From NCBI GenBank assembly GCA_945952225.1, contig CAMFHP010000031.1, positions 1-64,000 of the forward strand: DNA of 64,000 nucleotides, in the 5' to 3' direction. Source of the DNA: an uncultured Myxococcaceae bacterium. Its GTDB lineage: Bacteria; Myxococcota_A; Polyangia; Polyangiales; Ga0077539. Below, piece by piece: positions 37,118-45,680 of this stretch (positions within the stretch are counted from its first letter, which is position 1; every line of letters starts with the position of its first letter). Under the pieces are notes generated by a model. That model worked only from the letters and a program-made list of their open reading frames with translations, had not been told where the DNA came from and searched no databases. Made by a program: the position numbers and the translations under genes.

Positions 37118-38962
37118 ATGACGATCAACGTGGCGATCTTCGGGGGCGGCGTGGCGGGGCTCAGCGTGGCGCACGAGCTCCTCCAGACGAACGGAGACTT
37201 CAAGATCACGGTCTACGAAGAGCGCGCCGACGTCGGCGGCAAGGCCGACAGCCAGAGCGAGCACATCGTGAGCACGATCGGAGCGCGCGGCGATCTGCTC
37301 GGCGAGCACGGGTTCCGGTTCTATCCGGGCTTCTACCGCTACGTCACCGGGGTGATGCGTGAGATCAAGAGCCCTCCGTCGTCGGACAAGACCGTCTTCG
37401 ATCACCTCGCGGTGAGCGAAGAGACCGGGATCGCGTACCCCGGGTCGTTCATCAAGCTCCTGCGACGCCCGCGGCCCGACGCAGGATTGCACGTGTTCGA
37501 GATGCTCCTCACGGTGCTTCGCACCTCGGAGCTCATGAACGCGCACGCCGAAGACGTCGCCCGCGCGGCGCTCGCGCGGCTCAAGTTCGCCTCGTCGTGC
37601 GACGCGCGACGCGCGACCTGGGAAGACACGCGCTGGCTCGATTTTCTGGGCGGCGACAAGCTCTCGCCGCAGTACCTCGCATTCGAACGCGCGCTGAACC
37701 GCACGCTCTCGGCGATGGGTCCCGACGACACGAACGCGCGCGACGTCGGCGAGATCGGGTTGCAGTTTCTGCTCGGCGGCGTGCGCCCGAGCGAGCGCAC
37801 CGACGCGCTCCTCGGTGGCCCCACGCGCGACGTGTGGCTCGCCCCGTGGCGCACGCAGCTCGAAGGCCGCGGGGTTGTGTTCACAACGGGCGCGCGGCTC
37901 ACGGCGCTCACGCGCAATCCGACCAGCGGAACGATCACCTCCGCGTCGGTGCAGCACGCCGATGGCACCACGGAGCTGATCGGAAACGCTGACTTCTACG
38001 TGTGCGCGTTGCCCCTCAACGAGGCCTACGGGCTGTTGAAGGGCGACGTGGCCGACGCGTTTCCGATCCCCGTATTCCAGAACGCGAACGCGGCCCTCTA
38101 CAGTCGCATGACGCAGTGGATGGTCGGCGCGCAGTTCTACCTGAGCGAAGACCTCCCGCTGGTGAACGGGCACTTCTTCATCCCCGACTCGCCGTGGGCC
38201 CTCAGCGGCATCTCGCAGGCGCAGTTCTGGGTGCGCGACCACAAGCCCTTCGAAGCGCTGTACGGCGACGGCACCGTGAAGGGCGTGCTCTCGGTGGCCA
38301 TCTCCGACTGGGACACGGCAGCCTCGGGCTTCAAGGCCGCGAAGGACTGCGCCTCCGTCGACGAGGTGCTGGAGCTCACGTTGCAGCAGCTCAAGGTGCT
38401 CCCGGGCTTCGACCTCTCGAAGGTCATCGGTCGGCGCCTCGACAGCAACGTGGCGCTCGCAGGCTCCGTTGACGCGACGACGCCGGGCTTCGCGACGCGC
38501 ACCGAACCCGCGTACCGGAAGGGCAATTTCGTGAACCGCTCGCCGCTGCTCGTGCACCCGCCCGGCTCGCGCGCGGTTCGCCCGAAGGCATGGAGCGCGA
38601 GCGTGCCCAACCTCCTGCTCGCCGCGGACTGGGTGTCGACCTACACGAGCCTCGCCACGATGGAGGGCGCCAACGAGGCCGCCCGCGCCGCGGTGAAAGC
38701 CCTCTGCGACGCGCGCGGCGTGGTGTACCCGCAGGCGCGCGTGCCCACCCCGATGCCCGAAGACGGCTACTTCGACGCCGCGAAGACGCTCGACGCGCAG
38801 CGCCTCGCCGAAGGCCGCGCGCACCTGCTCGACGGGTGGCCCTTCGACCAGCTCGCCCAGGGCGCGCTCGGGTTCAAGCTCCTCGACGCGGTGCTCCGCG
38901 CGTTCAACTTCATCGCGACGCCGACGCCCGCGGCGACCACGGGCGCGGTGGTGCTCCCGTAG
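37118..38962 (+). CDS. FAD-dependent amine-oxidase/desaturase-family protein, 614 aa
   Basis: The N-terminal dinucleotide fold VAIFGGGVAGLSVAHELL with EERADVGGKADSQ, then GEHGFRFYPGFYRYV, is typical of the phytoene desaturase/amine oxidase/hydroxysqualene dehydroxylase (HpnE) group; the C-terminal FAD block is LLLAADWVSTYTSLATMEGANEAAR. These enzymes oxidise isoprenoids or amines. The protein is ~100 residues longer than most CrtI enzymes. ATG 37118 has GAGG/GGGGGA upstream. Divergent from the CrtC-like gene and 5 bp from the convergent kinase gene. A terpenoid substrate is favoured by context (polyprenyl synthase at 42723), but not proven. Confidence 0.82.
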   Translation: MTINVAIFGGGVAGLSVAHELLQTNGDFKITVYEERADVGGKADSQSEHIVSTIGARGDLLGEHGFRFYPGFYRYVTGVMREIKSPPSSDKTVFDHLAVSEETGIAYPGSFIKLLRRPRPDAGLHVFEMLLTVLRTSELMNAHAEDVARAALARLKFASSCDARRATWEDTRWLDFLGGDKLSPQYLAFERALNRTLSAMGPDDTNARDVGEIGLQFLLGGVRPSERTDALLGGPTRDVWLAPWRTQLEGRGVVFTTGARLTALTRNPTSGTITSASVQHADGTTELIGNADFYVCALPLNEAYGLLKGDVADAFPIPVFQNANAALYSRMTQWMVGAQFYLSEDLPLVNGHFFIPDSPWALSGISQAQFWVRDHKPFEALYGDGTVKGVLSVAISDWDTAASGFKAAKDCASVDEVLELTLQQLKVLPGFDLSKVIGRRLDSNVALAGSVDATTPGFATRTEPAYRKGNFVNRSPLLVHPPGSRAVRPKAWSASVPNLLLAADWVSTYTSLATMEGANEAARAAVKALCDARGVVYPQARVPTPMPEDGYFDAAKTLDAQRLAEGRAHLLDGWPFDQLAQGALGFKLLDAVLRAFNFIATPTPAATTGAVVLP

Positions 38963-38967
38963 CGGGC

Positions 38968-41900
38968 TCAGCCCGCCATCGCAGGGAGGAACATGCGCGC
39001 GAAGCGTTCGGGCGAAGCGACCCCCTGCGCGGCGAACCACTGCGACGCCCGGTCTTCGCGCGCGCGTCGCTCGTCGCCTCCAGAGAGCGCCGCGAGGCGA
39101 TGGTTGGTGATGTTCGCCATGAGCCCCATGGCGCGCTGGTCGAAGCCCCGCTCGGCGTCGACCAGGTGTGCGCGCGCGCCGTGGCGGTCGCCGCGCAACG
39201 AGGTCACCGCGGCCGTGAGTGCGCTGGCCCATCCGCCCGCCCACGGACCACCATCCTTCGCAAGGCGCTCGGCGAGGCGAAGCGCGAAGACAAGGAGCGC
39301 GTCGCGCGTCCACGTGCGCCCTCCGGCCCGAAGGATCTCCCCGGCACCCATCGACGCGGCGGCGCTCGCAGCGCAGCTCGCGCGGAGCTGCTCGGTGATC
39401 GACCGGATCGCCTGAAACTGCAGGTGAAGCGTGCGCTCGAACAACGGCCACGTGTCGGCCATGCGAACCCAGGCGCCGCGCGCGTCACCCTCGTAGAGAT
39501 CGGCGTACACGCGCACGCAGTGGGCCTGCAGGTGCGGTGACTGCATCCCGTCGCCGGGCCAGCGGGCCATGGCGGCCTCGACCTCGTCACGTGCGGCGCG
39601 GGGCGCGTCGGCGGCGAACCATCGCAGCGCGCTCGGCATGCTCGTGGCGATGCCCACGTAGGCGAGCAGGTCGTCGCGTGCGAGCGCCTCGGCGAGCGCC
39701 GTCGGCGTCGTGGCCGCGAGGCCTGCGAGGTCGCCCGAGAACTGCCGCGCCCAGCCCGTGAACATCTGGAGGTTCGTGAGTTCGAAGGCCACGCCCGTGC
39801 ACCGCTCGCGCAGCACGCGCTCGACGCCGTACGACGCCTCGACGGCCTCGCGAAAGCGCCCCGAGAAATAGTGCACGATCGCGCGTGCCAGGCCGGCGAG
39901 CCCCTCGGCTGCGGGAGTGTTGAGCTCTGCCGCGACGCGCTCGGCGTAGGTGAGCACGAGCGCGGCGCGCGCGCGGTTGCCGTCGCCGCCCATGGCGCCG
40001 AGCACCACGGCCTCGCCCGCGTAGGCCCGCAGCACGCGCATCGGCTCGCCGCTGTCGAGCGCCTCCCTCACGTGCTGCGCGTGCATCACCCCGGAGCGGA
40101 TCGGGTCGACCCACACGAGCCCCGTGGAGCCCGCCCACAGCGCGTCGAGGCGGTGGTAGTGCGTCGCGCGCACGGCGGGGCGCGGCTTCGGCTGGAGCCC
40201 GCGGAGGTTCAAGCGAGCGCGCTGCCAGAGCACCGCGGCGAGCGCCGCCGCAGGGCTCGTGGGCAACGACACGCCCACCGCGTCGAGCACGCGCCGGAGC
40301 ACGCGCTCGCCCTCGCGCGGATTGCCCGATTGCAGCAGGAGCTCGGCGGCGAGGCGGGTGTAGAGCAGCAGGTCGGGTGACGACGGGGCGGCGCCCTCGA
40401 CGAGGGCCGCGGCTTCGAGGTAGCAGCGCGCGCCCTCGGCGGCCCGCCCATAGGCCGCGCAGGCTGCACCGCGGCCCGCGAGAAGGCGCACGCGCGTGGC
40501 GATGTCGGCGTCGTCGAGGAGTTCGAGCGCGGCGGCGTAGAGGCGCGAGGCGTGTTCGAACGCGAAGGCCTGCGCGGCGGCCTCGGCCGCGGTGATCGCG
40601 TAGCGTCGGGCGCGCGGGCGGTCTCCGGCGCCGAGCCAGTGGCGGTAGACGCGGGCGGGATCCGCGTCGGGGGAGGCTTCGAGCGCGAGGGCGAGCGCGC
40701 GGTGGCGGTCGGCGCGTTCGTCGGCGGGCAGCGCCTCACGCACACGCTCGCGGATGCGGTCGTGGTAGGCGTCGACCGCGGGGCCGCTGCGGGTCTCGAC
40801 GTGGCGCACGAGGCCCGAGGTGCGGAGGCTGCCCACGGTGAGTCGGTTGACCGCGTGGGGCCCGGCCGCGCGGAGGGCCGTGTCGAGCGCGAGCGGTCCG
40901 TCGGCGACGGCCACCACGTCGAGCAGTCGCCGCGCTTCGTCGTGGAGCGCATCGACGCGGAGGCGCACCACGTCGTCGGCGCGGAGCCCGCGCTCGTAGG
41001 CGCCGCGCGACGCGCAGAAGAGCGAGAGCTCGCGCGCGAGAAAGGGCACGCCGACGGACTCGTCGACGAGCGCGGACACGGACGCGACGTCGCTGCGGAC
41101 CGACGCGCCGACGGCGTGCTCGACGATCGCGCGCACCGCGTCCGACGGGAGCGCGGCCACGTCGAGGGTGACCACCTCGACGCCCTCGGCGGCGCGCGAC
41201 GGGTCGAGGTCTCGCAGGGGGGATGCCGCGGCGCGGTCCTCGGCGCGGTACGAGAGGACGAGGCACAGCGGCGGCGCGTCGCCGTGGAGCGCCAGACGTT
41301 GGAGCAGCGGGAGGCTGTCGGCGTCGCACCACTGGGCGTCGTCGATCCACACGACGATGCGCTCGCGGCGCGTGAGCTCGCGGAGCACGCACTCGACCGA
41401 CGCGAAGGCGCTGCGGCGAAGCTCTCCGGGGTCGACGCGCGACGGACGCTCCTCGCCCATCGCGCGCCACCGATCGCCCACCTCGCGCACACGACGAAAC
41501 GCGGGGAACACCTCGGCCACCGTGTACGCCTCGTAGTCGTGTGCGAGCGCTGCCTCGCAGACCTCGCCGATCGCGGGCAGCGCGCAGAGCACGTCGATCA
41601 CGTTGTCGAGGGCCTTGAAGGCGACGGCCTCCTGCACGTTGCAGCGCCCCGCGAGGAGCACCAGCGGCGTCGTCGCGTGCACCTCGTCGAGCGCCCGACG
41701 CACGAGGGCCGTCTTGCCGATGCCCGACGTGCCCCACACGTGCACCACCGTCGGCCGCGTGGGACGACGGCGGAGGGCGGCGCCGAGCCGTGCGCGCTCC
41801 TCGTCGCGTCCGACGAAGGGAATCGCCGACGCGCGCGCTTCGGTGCTGTGGGAGACGCCGAGACGCTTCAGCACATCGGGCGGAGAGGGCCGCGCGTCGG

Positions 41901-42681
41901 CGTCTGGGTGCATGAGATCGATGGCCAGCGCGCGAAGGTCGTCGGGCGTACCGCGCGGAAAGTCCGCCTCGATGGGGGCGTGCATTCGTCGACCGAGGAT
42001 GAGGTCCGAGAGGCGCGCGCGGGGATCGAAGGGGATGCGGCCGCAGAGCGCTTCGAAGAGCGCGACGCCCACGGCGTAGAGGTCCGACGCGGCGACGGCG
42101 CGGCCGAGGCCCTGCTCCGGGGCCATGTACGCGAGCGTTCCGACGAGGCCCGCGGACTCCTCGGGGGGCGCGAGGGCCACCGTGGTGTGGGCGAGTCCGA
42201 AGTCGAGCAGCACGACACGTCCGCCCGCGGTGACCAGCACGTTCTGCGGCTTCACATCGCGGTGGAGCCACCCCGCGTGGTGCAGGTGCGCGAGGCCCTC
42301 GATGACCTGCGGGAGCGCCGCGCGGAGACGGTCGCAACCCTCGACGGAGAGCAGCCCCTCGGGCGCGCCCGGGCCTCGCACCCATGTCACCAGGTCGACT
42401 CCCTCGACGAGCTCCATGGTGAAGAACGCGTGGTCGGGTTCGACCACCAGGTCGTAGAGCTCGACGAGGTTCGGGTGCACCACGTCGCACACCGCGCGAA
42501 ACTCCCGCTTGATCTGGTAGATCGCCTCGGGCCCGCGGTCGTGGAGGGCCTTGAGCGCCACGTCGCGGCCCGACCCCGGATCCGCCACGCGGTACACCGT
42601 GCCCATCCCGCCCGCGCCGAGGCGCGCGCGCACGGCGAACTCCCGGAACCGATCCGGCATCTCGTCGCTTCGCTCAGGCAT
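38968..42681 (-). CDS. Ser/Thr protein kinase fused to an AAA/STAND-type ATPase, 1237 aa
   Basis: Residues ~12-275: complete Hanks-type kinase with Gly loop LGAGGMGTVY, VALKAL, the catalytic Asp142 in HRDVKPQN, Asp160 in DFG and MAPEQ. Residues ~290-560: AAA_16-like ATPase with Walker A GTSGIGKT (Lys323) and Walker B VVWIDDAQW. The rest is ~650 residues of helical, TPR-like repeats, as in PknK/signal-transduction ATPases with many domains. No DNA-binding domain is seen, unlike LuxR-type relatives. It is last in the operon with the polyprenyl synthase, 41 bp downstream. An ATG at 42660 is an alternative start. Probably an intracellular signal integrator. Confidence 0.92.
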   Translation of the reverse strand: MPERSDEMPDRFREFAVRARLGAGGMGTVYRVADPGSGRDVALKALHDRGPEAIYQIKREFRAVCDVVHPNLVELYDLVVEPDHAFFTMELVEGVDLVTWVRGPGAPEGLLSVEGCDRLRAALPQVIEGLAHLHHAGWLHRDVKPQNVLVTAGGRVVLLDFGLAHTTVALAPPEESAGLVGTLAYMAPEQGLGRAVAASDLYAVGVALFEALCGRIPFDPRARLSDLILGRRMHAPIEADFPRGTPDDLRALAIDLMHPDADARPSPPDVLKRLGVSHSTEARASAIPFVGRDEERARLGAALRRRPTRPTVVHVWGTSGIGKTALVRRALDEVHATTPLVLLAGRCNVQEAVAFKALDNVIDVLCALPAIGEVCEAALAHDYEAYTVAEVFPAFRRVREVGDRWRAMGEERPSRVDPGELRRSAFASVECVLRELTRRERIVVWIDDAQWCDADSLPLLQRLALHGDAPPLCLVLSYRAEDRAAASPLRDLDPSRAAEGVEVVTLDVAALPSDAVRAIVEHAVGASVRSDVASVSALVDESVGVPFLARELSLFCASRGAYERGLRADDVVRLRVDALHDEARRLLDVVAVADGPLALDTALRAAGPHAVNRLTVGSLRTSGLVRHVETRSGPAVDAYHDRIRERVREALPADERADRHRALALALEASPDADPARVYRHWLGAGDRPRARRYAITAAEAAAQAFAFEHASRLYAAALELLDDADIATRVRLLAGRGAACAAYGRAAEGARCYLEAAALVEGAAPSSPDLLLYTRLAAELLLQSGNPREGERVLRRVLDAVGVSLPTSPAAALAAVLWQRARLNLRGLQPKPRPAVRATHYHRLDALWAGSTGLVWVDPIRSGVMHAQHVREALDSGEPMRVLRAYAGEAVVLGAMGGDGNRARAALVLTYAERVAAELNTPAAEGLAGLARAIVHYFSGRFREAVEASYGVERVLRERCTGVAFELTNLQMFTGWARQFSGDLAGLAATTPTALAEALARDDLLAYVGIATSMPSALRWFAADAPRAARDEVEAAMARWPGDGMQSPHLQAHCVRVYADLYEGDARGAWVRMADTWPLFERTLHLQFQAIRSITEQLRASCAASAAASMGAGEILRAGGRTWTRDALLVFALRLAERLAKDGGPWAGGWASALTAAVTSLRGDRHGARAHLVDAERGFDQRAMGLMANITNHRLAALSGGDERRAREDRASQWFAAQGVASPERFARMFLPAMAG

Positions 42682-42722
42682 CGCGCCCGTCCCCCCGGAG
42701 ATTCACCGCGCGATCGTATCGC

Positions 42723-44852
42723 TCATCGGCCGCGCTCGACGACAAAGCGTGCGAGCAACGCGAGGGGGCGCAACGCGACGACCTCCTCCGAGGCGTGCAC
42801 GAGCGGTGCGACGAGGGCCCGCGCCCGTTCGCGCGCCGCTTCGCGACCGAGCAGCGTCGCGGCGTTCGCCCTGCGTTGCCGCGCATCGCTCCCGCCCATG
42901 CGCCCCGAGGCGGGCGACGCGGGGTCTGCGTCGAGCGCATCGTCGACGATCTGAAAGGCCACCCCGAGCGGCTCGACCGCCGACGCAAGACGGGCCACTT
43001 CCGAGTCTCCCACCCCCACCGCGATGGCCGGGAGCGAGGCCGACACGGCGAAGAGCGGCGCCGTCTTGCCCGCGTGAATCGCGAGCATCGACGTGAGGTC
43101 CGATGGGCGGCCGTCGCGGAGCGCGAGGTCGAGCGCCTGCCCGCCCACGAGGCCCTGAACGCCCATCGCACGGGCCAGCGCGCGCACCATGCGAACGGCG
43201 CGGGCGGGGCCCACGGCGGGGTGCTCCGCGAGCGCGGCGAGGTCTTCGAAGGCCATCGCCACGAGCGCGTCGGACGCGAGCAGCGCCACGCCCTCGCCGT
43301 GGCCCGCATGCACCGAGGACTCTGCGCGGCGCACGGCGTCGTCGTCCATGCACGGGAGGTCGTCCTGCACGAGCGACGCGGCGTGGAGCATCTCGGGCAC
43401 GAGCGCGACGGACACGGCGGCGTCGGCCGGGAGCCCGTGCGCTGCGCCGATCACCACCGCGATCACCGCGCGGATGCGTTTGCCTCCCGTCAACACCGCG
43501 CGCTGCATCGCGCGGAGAAGCGCGTCGGGCGCACCGTCGAGGGAGCGCAGCCGCGCGTCGAGGGCGCGGTCGATGCGCGTGACGAGATCCTCGCCGTCCC
43601 ATCGCGCGAAGGGGTAGCGCTCCATGGGTTCGAGGTGGAGCGATTGGGACGAGAGCACCGCGCGCAGGTCATCGAGCAGCGCCCGCGCGTGCGGCGCCTC
43701 GTGGCCCGCGCGGAGGTCTTCGCGAAAGCGCGCGATGGCCGCGTCGACGGCCGCGAGCGAGCCACGGCGCGCGGTGGGGGGCGCGACGGCATCGCGGGCC
43801 CAGAGTTCCAGCAGCTCGGGCCCCACGACGCGCTCGTACCCGGGCACGGGGAACACCACGTGCGTCCCATCGAGCGCCTCGGCCCGCAGCGGACGCGGCG
43901 TGTAGCGCGACGCGAGCGCCTCCCACGCCCGGGTGTTGGGCGTCGGCACCTCGAAGCGCGGCACCACACGGGTCACACCGCGCGCCCGCAGGTCGAGCAT
44001 GCGCGCGGTCGCACCGGCGATGTCCTCCCCCTCGAAACCCGCGGGCACCCAGGCCGTCACCGCACACCCCGTCGCGGGCAGCGCAGCCCCCTCGTCGTCG
44101 CGCTCGAACCAGCGATGCACGGACGCACCCACGCGCAACGCGGCCCTGGGCACCGCGCGGCGTGCAGCGCCGAAGCACGCGCGCAACCGTCCTCGCGAGG
44201 CGAGCGCGTCGGCCAGCACATCGACGTCACCGCCGTTGTCGACCAGCAGCACGCGCGAGAGCCCGAGGCGATCGTGTGCGGCGAGCAACGCATCGAGCTC
44301 GTCGAGGGTCGTGTCGCGCTCGATCGCGCCCGCAACGGCGCCCTCGTCGCAGCCCGCACGGCCCACGTCGGCGAGGGTGAGCAGCCCCGGATCGGGGTGC
44401 CGCGTGCACACGACGGCGAGGCGTTCGGTGTCTCCCACAAGATCACGCGATTCGGCGACGAGCACGGGGTGGACCCACGCGGGTCCGGGCGTCACGGGGA
44501 GCGCCGACGCGAGGTCGGGCGCGAGGTTCGCGGCGCTGAAATGGGTGAGGTCCGCGGTGCCGAGCAATCGACCGCGCGCGGCGATCACCTCGACGCCGGC
44601 CGCGTCGAGCGTGCGGGCGACGGCCACGGCGGCGTCACGGGATGCGAGGTCGAAGAGGCACCACACCTGCGAGGGTCCGGCGTCGACGAGGCGCGCGAGG
44701 CGCTCGGGGCCCGGCGGGGGCTCGGTGAGCAGCGTCGACTGGTTCTGTCGGAGGTACGCGGGGCCCGGCGCGTCGAGGAGTCGGAGCGGTGCCGCGGAGC
44801 GCCCCCGCGAGGGATCGGGCCAGACGAGGAGCAGGGGCGCGCGCTGCCGCAC
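42723..44852 (-). CDS. Polyprenyl diphosphate synthase with a ~400-residue N-terminal extension, 709 aa
   Basis: The C-terminal ~300 residues are an IspA-type short-chain isoprenyl diphosphate synthase: GGKRIRA, first Asp-rich motif DDLPCMDD starting at Asp497, GQALDLAL and the second motif VDDALD at Asp637. It should join IPP to an allylic diphosphate to give C15 or C20. The N-terminal ~400 residues are unlike any normal synthase. They look like a degenerate (B12-)radical SAM layout: a Rossmann-like start, a barrel-like centre with DELDALLAAHDRLGLSRVLLVD, then RFEVPTPNTRAWEAL. The CxxxCxxC cluster motif is absent. It starts 6 bp after the upstream gene. Confidence 0.85.
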   Translation of the reverse strand: MRQRAPLLLVWPDPSRGRSAAPLRLLDAPGPAYLRQNQSTLLTEPPPGPERLARLVDAGPSQVWCLFDLASRDAAVAVARTLDAAGVEVIAARGRLLGTADLTHFSAANLAPDLASALPVTPGPAWVHPVLVAESRDLVGDTERLAVVCTRHPDPGLLTLADVGRAGCDEGAVAGAIERDTTLDELDALLAAHDRLGLSRVLLVDNGGDVDVLADALASRGRLRACFGAARRAVPRAALRVGASVHRWFERDDEGAALPATGCAVTAWVPAGFEGEDIAGATARMLDLRARGVTRVVPRFEVPTPNTRAWEALASRYTPRPLRAEALDGTHVVFPVPGYERVVGPELLELWARDAVAPPTARRGSLAAVDAAIARFREDLRAGHEAPHARALLDDLRAVLSSQSLHLEPMERYPFARWDGEDLVTRIDRALDARLRSLDGAPDALLRAMQRAVLTGGKRIRAVIAVVIGAAHGLPADAAVSVALVPEMLHAASLVQDDLPCMDDDAVRRAESSVHAGHGEGVALLASDALVAMAFEDLAALAEHPAVGPARAVRMVRALARAMGVQGLVGGQALDLALRDGRPSDLTSMLAIHAGKTAPLFAVSASLPAIAVGVGDSEVARLASAVEPLGVAFQIVDDALDADPASPASGRMGGSDARQRRANAATLLGREAARERARALVAPLVHASEEVVALRPLALLARFVVERGR

Positions 44853-44858
44853 GGGAGC

Positions 44859-45593
44859 TCAGCGCGTGCCGCTGCCGCCGCTGCCGTCGGAGTCACCGCG
44901 CGAGGCGTTACGACGAAGGTTGAAGAGCTGCGTGCCCACCTCGACCCCGCGGAGCACCCAGCTGTAGTTGTCGCGATCGAGCACGGTGCGCACGGCGTCG
45001 GTCGGCGTCTGCGGCATCGTGGTCTGCTGCTGACGGTGAAGGGTCTGCCCCTCCTGCTTCAGGAGCGTGTAGGCCGTCGAGGCGAGGTCCTGCACGCGCG
45101 CCGCGAGGCCGAGGAGCGCGAGCACCTCGGGGCGCGGGTCGTGGAAGATCTTCGTCACGATGCGCGGGTCATGGTGCGTGGCCACGCGAACGTTCGGGCC
45201 GATGCGGTAGTTCACCGCGAGGTCGAACACCGCGCCCGGCAGCGAGCCGTTGGGGTCGACGAGGAGTTCGAAGGTGCGCGTCTCGTGGAGCCGGACACGC
45301 ATCCCGCGCGCGTCTCGCTCGTCGTCGTCGAGCCTCCGCAGGGTCATCACCCCGGCCTCGTTCCCGCCAGGCCCGCCGGGCCCGCCGTTCACGTGTCGCG
45401 CGCGAAACGAGATCAGCGCACCGGCCGCAGCACTGGCTTCAGGATCAAGCCGCGCGACCTGCTCCGGATCGTGCCCCGCGGGCACCAGGTCCTCGGGCGT
45501 CGCCGTGTGGCGCACCGTCACCCGCACGCGCGCCGAGCGGCCGTCGACCATCGGCTCCACGACCTCGAACCCCGTGACGACCACATCACCCAT
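44859..45593 (-). CDS. Hypothetical protein, 244 aa
   Basis: First gene of the unknown/polyprenyl-synthase/kinase operon. I recognise no family. The first ~140 residues look all-beta (GDVVVTGFEVVEP, ARVRVTVRHT, RTFELLVDP, VFDLAVNYRI); the rest is helical with a Gln-rich stretch and a flexible Gly/Ser tail. No signal peptide or membrane helix. Starting ATG has GGGGAGGA upstream and lies ~27 bp from a good sigma-70-type promoter. Its stop is 6 bp before the synthase start. Its role in the isoprenoid operon cannot be deduced. Confidence 0.8.
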   Translation of the reverse strand: MGDVVVTGFEVVEPMVDGRSARVRVTVRHTATPEDLVPAGHDPEQVARLDPEASAAAGALISFRARHVNGGPGGPGGNEAGVMTLRRLDDDERDARGMRVRLHETRTFELLVDPNGSLPGAVFDLAVNYRIGPNVRVATHHDPRIVTKIFHDPRPEVLALLGLAARVQDLASTAYTLLKQEGQTLHRQQQTTMPQTPTDAVRTVLDRDNYSWVLRGVEVGTQLFNLRRNASRGDSDGSGGSGTR

Positions 45594-45620
45594 CGCGTCC
45601 TCCCCGTTCCGTTGGGCGGC

Positions 45621-45650
45621 AGCCTAGGTCGCTGATTTCCGCGCTGTCAA
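45621..45650 (-). promoter_or_regulatory. Sigma-70-type promoter of the polyprenyl-synthase operon
   Basis: On the (-) strand a perfect -35 TTGACA (45645-45650) and a -10 TAGGCT (45621-45626, the key T, A and final T kept) are separated by 18 bp. Transcription would start near 45614, giving a leader of about 20 bases that contains the GGGGAGGA ribosome site before ATG 45593. It is the clearest vegetative promoter in the window. Confidence 0.55.
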
Positions 45651-45680
45651 TCGCCGTCTCCCCGCGCGCGATCGCACCGC

